From the NCBI GenBank assembly GCA_034359265.1, contig CP136895.1, forward strand, positions 42,860,001 to 42,924,000: a DNA stretch of 64,000 bases. Direction: 5' to 3'. The stretch is from Canna indica (Eukaryota > Streptophyta > Magnoliopsida > Zingiberales > Cannaceae). The notes beneath the pieces were generated by a model. That model had not been told where the DNA came from. It ran no database searches and saw only the letters and a program-made list of their open reading frames with translations. A program made the position numbers and the translations under genes. Below, piece by piece: positions 45,128 through 55,487 of this stretch. Numbering within the stretch: the first letter of the stretch is position 1; each line of letters starts with the position of its first letter.

Positions 45128-46545
45128 CTCAAGATCCCTCACTTAGGCATTTCATTGAACACCTTGAGGGTGCCCTTGCTCCACCCTTGGCCGAGCACCC
45201 CTAGGGCCGTCCTAGGGATGCCGAACCCCATAGGGAAGGGTTTAGGGCCTCCTCAAACACGACACACAACAAGAACATCGAGAATTCAAGAAATCGTTGA
45301 AAAACAAATCAAGATTTCAATAGCCTTCAAGATTGGCTTCAAGAACTCGAAGAAACTCGAAAGAATGAAGGTAAAACCACTCACCTAATTAGGAAGGATG
45401 AAATAAGGAGAAATCCCGGACGATGGCCCTCGAATCTGGCTTCAAAAGATGACAGCTGAACCCAAGAAGGAGAAGAGAAGGGGCGGTGGCTCACCTCAAC
45501 CCGCCGGCTTGGGGAGTGAGGGAGAGAGGGACTGGCTTCGGCTAGCTCCTCTCGGCTCGGTTCCAAAGGGGAGGAAGAAGGAAAGGAAGGAGAAGGGGGA
45601 AGGCTTGGGCGGCTCGACTCTGGCTGGTAGGCCTGTCCGTTCGGTTTGAACCGAACCGAACCGATTAAGCCCAAATCAAATTTTTTTCTTTACTCAATCT
45701 TCAACCCGAACCCGAACCGAATAATTCCTAACCCGATTTAACCCGAACTGAAATTGTTCGGTTCGGTTTCAACCCGAAAAAACCAAAATTATTGAGGGAT
45801 TGAGGGATTGAGGGAGAAATCCAAATAATAACCTAACGGGTCTAACCCAATCCCCGATCCAAACCCGATATTTGGAAAAAATAATTAATATTCTTCGGTT
45901 ATTCGGTTTTCGGTTCGGGTCGGTTCCCGAATTTTGAGAACCAGATCTGAACCAAAAAAAATGATCGGGTTCGGTTCGGGTCAAGAACTGAACCCCGCGA
46001 CGCTGGAACCGAACCGAACCAAAAAATTCGGTTTGGTTTTTCGGTTCAGTTCGGTGTAGACCGGATAATGGACACCCCTACTGGCTGGTAGCGGCTCCAC
46101 GGGGAGAGAGGAGGGGGGCGGCTGGTGGCTTGGCTGTCGGCTGTCGCCTCTTCTAAATTAGGTTGGGTGGCTCCAATAGGGAGCCACAAGCCAAGGGGAG
46201 GGGTTTTTATACTCCCTCCTCAACCCTAATCCCTCTATACCCTTTATTCAACCCGCATTCGTCTCAAGCCGAACCCGAACCCGCTAATTAAATTAACTTA
46301 ATTAATTCCATTATCCACATAACCATCCAATACATGCACATAATTAAACCATCATGCAACACAACATAAAATTAAATAAATCTATTTTATGCAAGCAAAA
46401 TTCACATAACTCATAGCCTACTTACCCGCGAGCTCGCAAGTTCGCACTGGACCATGAGTCGACTCGGCTCGACCTCGAACTTGTCCGCTAGGCTAGCAAC
46501 ACAACCATGAGGAAAAGAATATAATTAAATATCTAGGATATTACA
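45128..46545 (-). repeat. Y2 solo LTR, U3-side part
   Basis: Resumes the Y-type LTR at a position equivalent to about 47665 and runs to TATTACA at 46545, followed by AGGAA. It contains a minus-strand GTGAGTGG donor-like site near 45380 and a covarying hairpin near 46160-46192, and is interrupted by a MITE at 45628-46080. Confidence 0.88.
45628..46080. mobile_element. hAT-like MITE rich in GGTTC repeats
   Basis: A 453-bp element flanked by a perfect eight-base duplication CTGGCTGG (45620-45627, 46081-46088). The ends are inverted and imperfect: TAGGCCTGTCC and, on the other strand, TAGGGGTGTCC. The eight-base duplication and TAGGG-type ends fit the hAT superfamily. The interior is full of CGGTT/AACCG hexamers in both orientations near the ends and codes for nothing recognisable. 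Confidence 0.88.
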
Positions 46546-46547
46546 AG

Positions 46548-46829
46548 GAACAATCGAGATTCGCTCGTCCGAACTTGTCCCTTTAAGATATCACAGGAAT
46601 AATCAGGATTTGTCCGTCCGAACTTATTCCTTGAAAGAAACTCGAGAATAATCGGGATTTGCCCGTCCGAACTTGTTCCACGAGGAAGCACATGAACAAT
46701 CGGGATTTGCCCATCCGAACTTGTTCCAAAAGAGATAACGTAGGAATAATCGGGACTCGCCCATCCGAATTTATTCCTTTAAATATAGAATCTTGGAAAC
46801 AATCGGGATTTGCCCATCCGAACTTATTC
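46548..46829. repeat. Tandem hairpin array B, second part (Y1 5' LTR)
   Basis: Continues the array begun at 20596 (AGGATAA/TTATCCT, perfect) and cut by Y2. Units here include GGAATAA/TTATTCC (46596, 46624), GAACAA/TTGTTC (46694, 46720) and GGAATAA/TTATTCC (46743, 46771), with less perfect ones between. Cores are as in array A. Confidence 0.8.
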
Positions 46830-48572
46830 AACAGGTTGGGAATTTATCATCCAGTCTTCCAGGCCAGGCCTGCAATCCGGCTCCCATCCGAGTCTTTCTT
46901 CCATTCATAAGATATGGCGATGACAAGACCTAACACAGGTGCCTCCTACGGTGTCTTAGGGGTGTCCTTATTGAGAAACGTCTCAACACTCCAATGCTTG
47001 ACCCCAACTCGTAGACGTGTAATGTCATAAACCCGTGAGGTTTTATTTCATGCATAACATTTAATTATGTTGCCCCTTGAATTTTAATTATTCAATTAAA
47101 ATTTCTATTTGCCAAGATTAGGATTTTGTTTTAAGTTTACTGTTGAGCTCCAAACTAGTGCACCCGAGTCGAATCTGACTCCCACAGTGTGTCCTATGGA
47201 TCCAAACTATGTTTTCTGGTTAAAATGATAGGTTACACAACTATGTTTAGTAAACTATATACACCACAACATGGATTTCAAAATCAGCCCTAAATCAACA
47301 ATTCAGCTTATAGTTTTCAGCGAAAGAATTTCCAGCACATCAAGGAAATAAATCCGAAATTTACAGAAATTAAATCCTTAATCACTCTCAAAATAGAATT
47401 ATAACATTGAGACAAAATTCACAAGAATTAAATCATGTTTGTTTAGCCATGATTAGCAAGCATCAAGATAATCTTTAAACAAGAATCCAACTCCATGATC
47501 AAGAACCCATATCAAGCACACCCATGGCTTCAAGATCAAATCCTATTTTTTATAAACATGACTAAATTCCACAGATCACAGATTTAATTTTAAAGCATGC
47601 ATCAACATTACAAGAACCTAAATTGGTAAGCAATTCAAGGTATAGATCTTATGATACACAAAAATCCTCTCTTAGGCATTTCATCGAACACCTTGAGGGC
47701 ACCCCTTCTTCCACCTTGGCTGAGCACCCCTAGGGTAAATCTAGGGTTGCCGAGCCACAAAGGGGAAATCCCGAGCCCTCCTTCCATAAACCGACACAAG
47801 ACTCGGCAATCAAAACCCACGAATCGACGGAAAACCACAAAAACAATACTATGCCCATATCGGCTCAAGAACATGAGAAAACTTGAGAAAGGAGGGGTAC
47901 AACCACTCACCTTGATTGGGAAGAAGAAATAGAGAAAGACTTTCAAGCGGCAGCCTCCGAATCCGGCCTTCAAGCACTCGGCTCCAAGATAAAGAAAGAA
48001 GGGGGGGCGGTGGCTCCACCTCAAGCCGGTGGCTCCAAGAAAAGGGGAAAGAGGGCGACAGCTTAGCTTCTAAGGGAGAGGGAGGATGAGAGGGGAAGGA
48101 AGGCGGCTAGGCTCTCGGATTGGCTCCACTCGGTGGCTCCAAGAGAAGGGAAAGGGGAGAGGGGCGGCTCCTCTCTCCTACTCGGCTTGTGCGGCTCCAA
48201 TGGGGAGCCACTAGCGACAAAGGGGGGGGGGTTTATAATCCCCTCCAAAAGCCTCCTTTCCACACCCTAATCCGCTCCCACAACAACCCAGATCAGCAAC
48301 CCGCTAATCTGACTAACTCCATGCTAAATTCAAGCATCACTTATATGCACATCCATATGCAACATAATTTAATAACTTAGGTACACGCAATAGAATAATT
48401 AAATAAATTTATCTTCGCAGAAAAAGAAATTGCATAATTCATATTTCTACTTACCCGAGCTCACAAGCTCGCACCGGACATGAGTCGACTCGGTTCGACC
48501 TCGTGCTAGCCGCTAGGCTGACAAACACAAACAATAAATGGAAAAATTAATAATAATACCAATGATATTACA
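46551..48572 (-). repeat. Y1 5' LTR, U3-side part
   Basis: Matches 12880-15089 without the TRIM; the TRIM site is empty (ATATCAAGCACACCC at about 47509-47523). A TTTATAATC box lies at 48231-48239. The outer end reads GATATTACA at 48572. Confidence 0.9.
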
Positions 48573-48687
48573 ATCGATCGACATAGTTTGGTCCACTGAG
48601 TTTGGAAAGGGGCATCTTGTGACCTGTTATCAAAAATATAGGAATGTCTCTCCTGGGTGAGGACAATCCTCAAGTTTCGCAATCAAT
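48573..48687 (+). repeat. Host segment with second copy of an approx. 110-bp unit
   Basis: Positions 48579-48600 (CGACATAG...CCACTGAG) close unit 1 and 48601-48687 open unit 2, which differs from 12042-12128 at about three substitutions. Unit 2 is closed by 51235-51256 on the far side of the solo LTR. Confidence 0.8.
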
Positions 48688-51229
48688 TGTAAGACCCGAA
48701 AAAGTTTCCTAATATAAAAATCTGTTTTGGTGCAGCACGCCGGACCCGGGGGCAGTCGAGTCGAGCCTCAGGATCGTCTCGAGTGAAACGGTATGACTCA
48801 GCTAATGATTCATGAAACTTATGTGGATGATTAACTTTCCTTTTATGAAATCATACCTTAAATTAAGTTAACTCGAGTCATGTTATGGGTTGAGTCAGAA
48901 CCCAAGTTGAGTTCGGGTTTAGTCGAGTTCCGGATATGAGTTAAATGAGTCTTGAGGCCATCTTTGGAAAGATGGATAAGGGAATAAAACCCTCTTATTG
49001 CAGCCGTGCGACTCACCCTTTGAGTCGCACAAGGCCGCCTAGGGAGAAGAGGAGAAGGAGCAAGGAGGAGGCTTGGGGCTTGGATCGATCCGGGATTCAC
49101 GTCGTCGCCAGAAAAATTTATAGTCATTGTCACCCGATCCTTGTTTCTCCGCAATCTAGGTCAGTGGTTATGTTTTGAATCTTAGGGGAGGTGGGTAGCC
49201 GAACCCTAGATGAAATAGGTTGAGTTCTCGCGATCCTTCCGACAAATCTTGATTTCCAACAACGTATGTTCACTGTTTTATGAGGTTTCTTATCAGAACT
49301 ATATGTTTTCTTCGTCGTTTTGCAAGATCTTGGGGCTGCCAAGTCATGGGAAAAGGGGAAAGGTCATGCCGAAATTTTCCCCGATTCCCTTGACGGCAAG
49401 AAGGCCCTTTGATGACCTTATATCACTGTTTGATGTAGTTCCCTTTGTACATCTCACGTATTATGAAGTATGCTCTCCCTAGAAATCCCTTGAAGTGGCC
49501 GAACGAACCCTACAACTCATGAAGAGGGTTTGGCCAAGGAAGAGGGAAAGGTAAATTAGTTCATTAGTATTTAAGTTGTATGAGGAATTGAAGAGGTAAA
49601 GGTATAGCTAGAGTCTCCTCCCTCTTTTCCTACCACAAGGGCCGTGGCCGAGCAAGGTGTTCTTGCTCATGGTTCGGCCAAGGTTAAGGAGAGGAGGAGA
49701 GATTAGCTTTAGATGGAAATTGCATGATTATAAGGATCATACATAGAGATATGACAATACTTAGGAAGAACACCAAACTTAGCAAGTAGCTTGATTGATT
49801 TTGAATGGTAGAAATGCTAGTTTTAATACCATTCTTAGCATTAGATCCTTAAACTTTGGATGTTGACATTGTTACCATGTTTTGAATTTCATACATGTTA
49901 TTTAAATTCATTACTACCTTGCCATGTTAGATAGTTGCTCCTTATTGTGCTAATATTCCTAAGGTAGTATAAAAATTGTTTATGTATATACATTGTGGTC
50001 ATATATGATGAAGGTTGCAATATTTGAATATTTTCCTTTGTATTATACATGCTGCCCTAAATGTTCTTGGGTGGTATTCCAAGGTTGACACATGGAAATT
50101 CTCACCCAATGCAGCGTAGAAGGATGGGTAACATGTAAGGCGTCACTAAACGTTCATAACACATATATGGAAACTTAGTTAGGAGACGATAACACTTCTA
50201 TGACTCCTTATATACTTTTGGAAATTTAGAACTCATAGGTGTTCATATATTGAAAGGGCGGCATAAATTGTTGACCCGGTAGCCGGACTTAGGCTAGATA
50301 CGGGCAAAGGCCCGAAGTGTATATATATGGAAACTCTAGGATATTGATTGTGTGATGTGTTTGAGATGGTCTGCCAAGGAGCGAGGAGGTCAGAAATGAC
50401 CAATGCTCAGTTGGGTCTAGAGGTGCTCCAGCGGGCCCGCTAGGTGCCAGACCCCAGTTGGGTGGGACTAGCTATCCTTACCCCAGACGGTGTTCGAAGA
50501 CTAGTGGACCATCCTAGTCGACGGCCCGGGATTGTTTGCTTATTTCTTGAGATGATGTGGACAATGGCCAGTATGACACTACCAGATATGGTAGGGACGG
50601 CTGTAGCCGGGATATTATTCTATGAGTTGGCCTAAGGGCCGGATGCCGAAGGCTTGATAAGCCGAGATGGCAAGTTATCATATTCAGTTGGTACAAATGG
50701 ACCCGTTGGGGTCGGTAATCACATTAGAAATAAATTTTACCTCCTTGTACATTTTCTTTGATGCCTTATATGATATATGCATGATTGAGGCTTATGTGGA
50801 GGTTCATTTGAGCCACTCACCGAGTCCCAAGTGGACTCACAGTTTATTCTTATTTTTGCAGAGCATGAGCAGTGACTTGGTATGTCGGCATGGTGCAGCT
50901 GGTGGGCGGGAGGCGGTGCCATATCTCGTAGCGGCGTCCATGATTCTTAGACTAGTGCTTAGTAGTGTTTGGTTTTGTTTCTGCACTGACAGTTGTAATT
51001 GAAAAAGTATTGTAGAATCTTGTTTCTTGAACATTCAGTTTCTTTGATGTTGATGTTTCTACTCGTTTTGGAAAACGTATGGATTGTGACTTTGCAAACT
51101 TTTTATAAAGTATGATGAGATTTCTTTTACTCGATTTGTCTTGACTTTATTGGTGTCAGTGTAGACAGTAGGCTACAGGGCAGGAGGTTGGCCCTGGCCG
51201 GTCACACTACCCTCAGTTGGGGTGTGACA
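48688..51229 (+). repeat. Solo X LTR
   Basis: TGTAAGACCCG to GGTGTGACA, 2,542 bp, with a perfect TCAAT duplication (48683-48687, 51230-51234). It has a perfect ten-base hairpin (GTGCGACTCA at 49006, TGAGTCGCAC at 49021) and predicted splice sites (GTCAGTGG at 49160, TTTGCAG ending 50861). Confidence 0.95.
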
Positions 51230-51458
51230 TCAATCGACATAGTTTTGTCCACTGAGTTTATTTGCATCAAGTATGCTTTGCAATGACAGTGTATATGATA
51301 TGTTGAATATGCTACAATGAAAAGTAAAGACATAAATAAGTAGATATGTTATATGCATGATTATTGAGGTCTTTTGATTAATCATGGCTCCCACTAATTT
51401 TTGTGGTTCCCAAATGACCCTTATATTGGTTAGCGGGAAGCCCTCGTTGGTAGACTTC
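51230..51458. other. Host DNA between insertions, no gene seen
   Basis: The end of the duplicated unit, then about 200 bases of AT-rich sequence without a recognised feature. It resumes at 58101 beyond the second CACTA element. Confidence 0.6.
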
Positions 51459-51471
51459 CGCAACAAGAAAT

Positions 51472-51861
51472 GGGTTTTAGTGAGGGTCACCCAGTCCTCA
51501 CACGTCGTCAGGAAAAGTCTCGTCACAAAAAGTATAGGTGAGAGTCATGTCCCGACCCTCACTAAAAAGTAGCTTTCGTGAGGCAAAATTGACCATCACT
51601 AATTCGTATATTTAGTGAGGTTCGCTGGTGACCCTCACTAGAAGTTAGTTTTCGTGAGGCAAAACCGGCCCTCACTAATTCTCATACTTAGTGAGGGTTG
51701 CAGGCGACCCTCACTAAATATGAGAATTAGTGAGGGTCGGTTCTGCCTCACGTAAACTACTTTTAGTGAGGGTTGGAACATGATCCTCACCTACACTTTT
51801 AGTCACGAGACTTTTCCTGACGACGCCTGAGGGCTGGGTGACCCTCACTAAAGGCTTTTAG
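51472..51861. repeat. Large inverted repeat in CACTA 2 left end
   Basis: Arms at about 51472-51620 and 51704-51861 are reverse complements at most positions, with a spacer of about 83 bp. Both arms carry GTCGTCAGGAAAAGTCTCGT or its complement. Transcription through it would give a long hairpin. Confidence 0.85.
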
Positions 51862-52010
51862 TGAGGGTCATATAGGGTTTAGTGAGGGTCATGACCCTCA
51901 CTAATTCCTCCATTTTGTGAGGGTCGATGACCCTCAGTAATTATTACATTTTGTGAGCGCCGCTGACCCCACTAAAACCATTTTTATAGATTTATTTCTT
52001 TTTATGACCC
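51862..52010. repeat. CACTA 2 left subterminal repeats
   Basis: Closely packed copies of AGTGAGGGTC and its complement in both orientations, continuing the motif found in the inverted repeat. Equivalent block on the right: 55200-55487 and 58032-58090. Confidence 0.85.
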
Positions 52011-52232
52011 TCACTAAAAGTTATTATAATATGCATATAAAATCTATTTTTTTATAATTTAATTATATTTACATAAATCTTAAGAATCATATAAAGACAA
52101 AAAATACATGTCATCATTTATTTTGTAATATATCTATTACAAAAATCATAAAGTATCACTACGTGGTCCATTACAAAAAACACATCTAATAAAGTATCAA
52201 TCTCATTACATAAAAATTTCAGTTTCAAAATA

Positions 52233-53038
52233 AAATTCGGACTTGTTCTGCTAATTCATACATAAATTATTCTTTCCTTTCATCTCATCCATGAAAGCAA
52301 CTCTCATATCCATCTTTCTTCTATCATATTGAAATTGTTCTTCCATCTTCTTTCTCTCCTCTTCTATCTTCCTTTTTTCTTCTTTTATTTTTTCTTCCAT
52401 CTTCTTTTGAATAACCTCATCTCCCTCTTATCTTCTTCCATTTTCTTCTCCAACTCATCAATCTTGGAAATCAACTTCTCATTATAAACGTTAGCCGTTT
52501 GAAGTTGGGAGGTAAGCTCAATACGCCTAGGGGTAGCTCCAAATACAGATGATGGTGTAGGACCTAATCCATAATCACAAGTACTTCCATGTCTTTCAGG
52601 ACCGATGACTTGACGATAGATCTTGAGCTGATAGAGACTCCGATGCTTGAGCTGATAGAGCCTCAGATTTTCCCTGTTATAAGAGAATCAATTTTTTTTA
52701 AAAATATATATATTATAAATAGGAAAAAAACTATGCATATTGATAATTACCGGAATATCTTGTGCAACATTGGAACTCACACTTCCATCACTTTTTGTGT
52801 GAGCAATATAAAATATTTTCCATGTAGAATGTTCACGATGCTCTGGATCCGTTCCAGCCTGTAACATTAAATGAGAAAATCAATAACAATAATAGAATTA
52901 CAAATACAAAAGTAGAGCAAGTACATAGCAAAAGTAGAACCAAACCTCCTCTACTCGAATGACAGCATAACTTTTTGAACCCGTATAATGAGGAAGAATT
53001 TGCTTTGTTCGATTGGACTTATTTTGCTTACACATATC
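52233..53038 (-). pseudogene. TNP1-like gene remnant in CACTA 2
   Basis: Three minus-strand pieces: 53038-52946 (NRTKQILPHYTGSKSYAV), 52858-52751 (TWKIFYIAHTKSDGSVSS) and 52560-52233, a lysine/glutamate-rich coiled coil (ELEKKMEED, then KRKIEEERKKMEEQF after a stop). The first two have plausible GT/AG edges. They match the C-terminal half of the plant Ptta/En/Spm family seen at 43096-44057. N-terminal exons are absent. Confidence 0.75.
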
Positions 53039-53040
53039 CT

Positions 53041-54383
53041 ACAACATAAAATTATAAGAAGAAATACAATAGATTTATGTCATGCAAATTAACTTAAAAC
53101 AACTGTTCAATATAAATATATATTATGTTCACCTATCCTGCAATAGATTTAGTAATTACATAACAACATATTCAACTGTATATGAAAACACTTCTGTTCA
53201 CATATTCAACACTAATTACATTCTACTGTTGAATATGGGCTGTAATTACATATATTTGTTCACTTATCCTACACATATTCGACAACAATAGATTTAGTAA
53301 TTACATAACAGCATATTCAACAATATATGAAAACACTTCTGTTCACATATTCGACTATGGGCTGTAAATGAATAACAAAAGAAATTCATCATGAGCTATC
53401 CAACATGTTCAAAACTTATGTGTGCAGATAATAAAAATATGTTCACATATCCTACACATATGCTCACATATTCTGTTCACATATTTAACAGCAATAGATT
53501 GAATTTCACAAATAAATTATAATTTCTAATCCAAGAAGTCTTCAAAAAATCATAAAAAACATTATCACCTGTTTCCAGAAGAAGTTCATTAAGGAGTAGT
53601 CCGTGATATGTATGTAAGTTGATAAAAAAATCATATGAATCAACTGTCTTACTTTTGACTAACGAAAAAACCTGAAAGAACAGTGTAGTGACTCTCTAAG
53701 GAATAATGGCCTGGTAACATATACTATAAGAAATATCAACATGTATTTTATCAATATTCATCTCCTAATTCCTAGCATTACCAGTAACTTAAAATAATTG
53801 TGATGCCAGACACAATTGTATGGGTTCTGCTCTAGTCACCTATCTACACAATTATGGAGATAGAATGAAAAGAATGTAAATCTACAAATAGGTTCATTCC
53901 CCTTAGTGGTGATTAGGTGACACGGGCTCAGCTAAGTCAGCATGCTTCTAAAAGCAACTGGATCTCTCAATCATAGGTGAGAAAATGCACATTCCAAGGT
54001 TAATCCAGATTTCCTAAAACTGAAACTGATCTATAACCTGATGGTGATATTAAAGTTGAAACTGATATTAATGCACATTCTAGGTGAGAAAATGCACATT
54101 CTGTTCAGTTTCAATATTAAAGCTGAAACTGATTTATAACCTATCAAATTGATACTGTTGAAACTATTAAAAGCATGTATCATGCATGGAGATACTGGGA
54201 TAGTAAATATCATATATCATGATATTTTAACTTTTGGTCAGTTTAGCTGTTAGGAATGCTCAACAGATAGAGAAATAGTTATGCTTTACTACTGGGTGCA
54301 GAGTATCTAAAAGTTTTATCAAATAACATGTATAATATATGTTAATTATTATTAATTGATATTCCTAATTTCTCATGTTTTAG
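53041..54383. other. AT-rich interior of CACTA 2, no gene seen
   Basis: Contains irregular repeats of CACATATTC/ACACATATCC between 53030 and 53500. No open frame of note. The part next to 54384 may be an intron of the captured gene. Confidence 0.5.
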
Positions 54384-55036
54384 GGACACCTAGTTGGAAA
54401 CCCTGGCACAGATGCACACTATGATGGAAATGCAATAATCCCTTATGCTCATGGAATGGGACTGATTTCAGATGAGCTTTTTGAGGTAATTAATTTTGCT
54501 TTTACCATATTTCAGGTAAAAAATATGGAGGCATCTAATGATTCTAATCAATAAGTAGCTAAAAAATTGCATGCATTCTAATTAATATTTTCGACAATTA
54601 ATTATGTATATATTTTTTAAAAAATAGCTATAAAATTTTATACTTATGTATATATTTTGGATAATTAAGTGAGAATAAAATAAAATAAACTGCAGGGTCT
54701 CTTTGGGATTAATAATGTCCATGTTCTGGAACCTCTGTGCTTCTTTGCAAGCCCAAAGAGAGACATGCTCATTGCAGATAGGAGGAAGTTAATTGAAGAA
54801 TATTTTGAGCTCAATTTGGTCAAGGCAGATCAATCTGGTCTACCCCTGTGGTGTAGGGTATGCAATATATTTAGCTTAATTTCAAGTCATGTGACATTAC
54901 CAAGATCATATTAATTTGTTATCAACGATTAATGGAGATGTTAATTTGTACTCTTAATCATCAGAGTTCTGGATAAATGCTCTCCTACGTATGGGCAAAC
55001 AATGGTGCTGTGAGAGAAGTCCTTGGCATTCGTGAG
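54384..55036 (+). pseudogene. Captured serine carboxypeptidase-like exons
   Basis: Three exons with GT/AG edges: 54384-54485 (34 codons; [27 protein letters not shown]), 54696-54857 (54 codons; INNVHVLEPLCFFASPKRD, SGLPLWCR) and 54965-55036 (YVWANNGAVREVLGIRE). These match the middle of plant serine carboxypeptidase-like (family S10) proteins, secreted peptidases or acyltransferases. The nucleophile serine normally lies upstream and the catalytic Asp and His downstream, so none is included. An in-frame TAA in exon 3 stands where a tyrosine codon (SYGY-like) is expected. Exons keep introns, so the capture was from genomic DNA. Flanked on both sides by transposon sequence. Confidence 0.85.
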
Positions 55037-55199
55037 GTAATGTAGTCTGTAGCATATCAAATAACTAGTAAAACCTTATCAATCTGTGAAATGGACAAAT
55101 GCAGTTGCAGATATAAAATTTTATTCGAAAATGCTACATGCCAAAAGTCCACGGATCGATCGAACAAAAAAGTTTGCTAAACAAAAGTCCACGGGTCAC

Positions 55200-55487
55200 G
55201 ATGTCCTCACAATATATACTTTTTAGTGAGGATCATATTTGATCCTCACAAAATACAAAATTTCGTGAGGGCTAGGATGTTATCATCACAATATATACTT
55301 ATTAGTGAGGGTCATATCCGACCCTCACAAAATATTTTATTTTTAGTGACGGGTTTCTGTGAGGGTCACGGTATTGTCCTCACTATATATACTTTTTAGT
55401 GAGAGTCATATCCGACCCTCACAAAAGGGTTCTTTCACTGACGGGTTTTCATGAGGGTCGATTAGCAACCCCCATAAATAGGTTGAT
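55200..55487. repeat. CACTA 2 right subterminal repeats
   Basis: TTAGTGAGGGTCATATCCGA-like motifs and their complements, interrupted at 55487 by the solo LTR and finished at 58032-58100 with the terminal CACTATAAGAAA (reverse strand). Confidence 0.85.

Larger units (their letters stand above)
20698..46545 (-). mobile_element. Solo LTR Y2, split by later insertions
   Basis: The two ends of a Y-type LTR, TGTCACGCCCC at 20698 and CTAGGATATTACA at 46545, are flanked by perfect AGGAA duplications (20693-20697, 46546-46550). The LTR segments are 20698-22203 and 45128-46545. No interior belonging to it is present, so it is a solo LTR. About 0.3 kb of the LTR around the break is missing relative to the Y1 LTRs. 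Everything between 22204 and 45127 is later DNA. Confidence 0.85.
12129..48572 (-). mobile_element. Chromovirus Y1 (Ty3/gypsy), host of the large nest
   Basis: A minus-strand gypsy element with LTRs of about 2.6-2.7 kb and an interior of about 4.9 kb coding gag, protease, reverse transcriptase, RNase H, integrase and chromodomain in that order. Its 5' LTR is split by a 25.8-kb insertion at 20698-46545 (target duplication AGGAA). Without nested elements it is about 10.3 kb. A clean five-base target duplication is not visible: outside the ends are TATCA on the left and ATCGA on the right. Domain order and the C-terminal chromodomain suggest a Tekay/Del-like chromovirus. Confidence 0.88.

Noticed and set aside
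12124..48577. Five-base target duplication for Y1
   Set aside because: TATCA and ATCGA do not match, and nearby shifts give no better pair. I left it unstated rather than force one.
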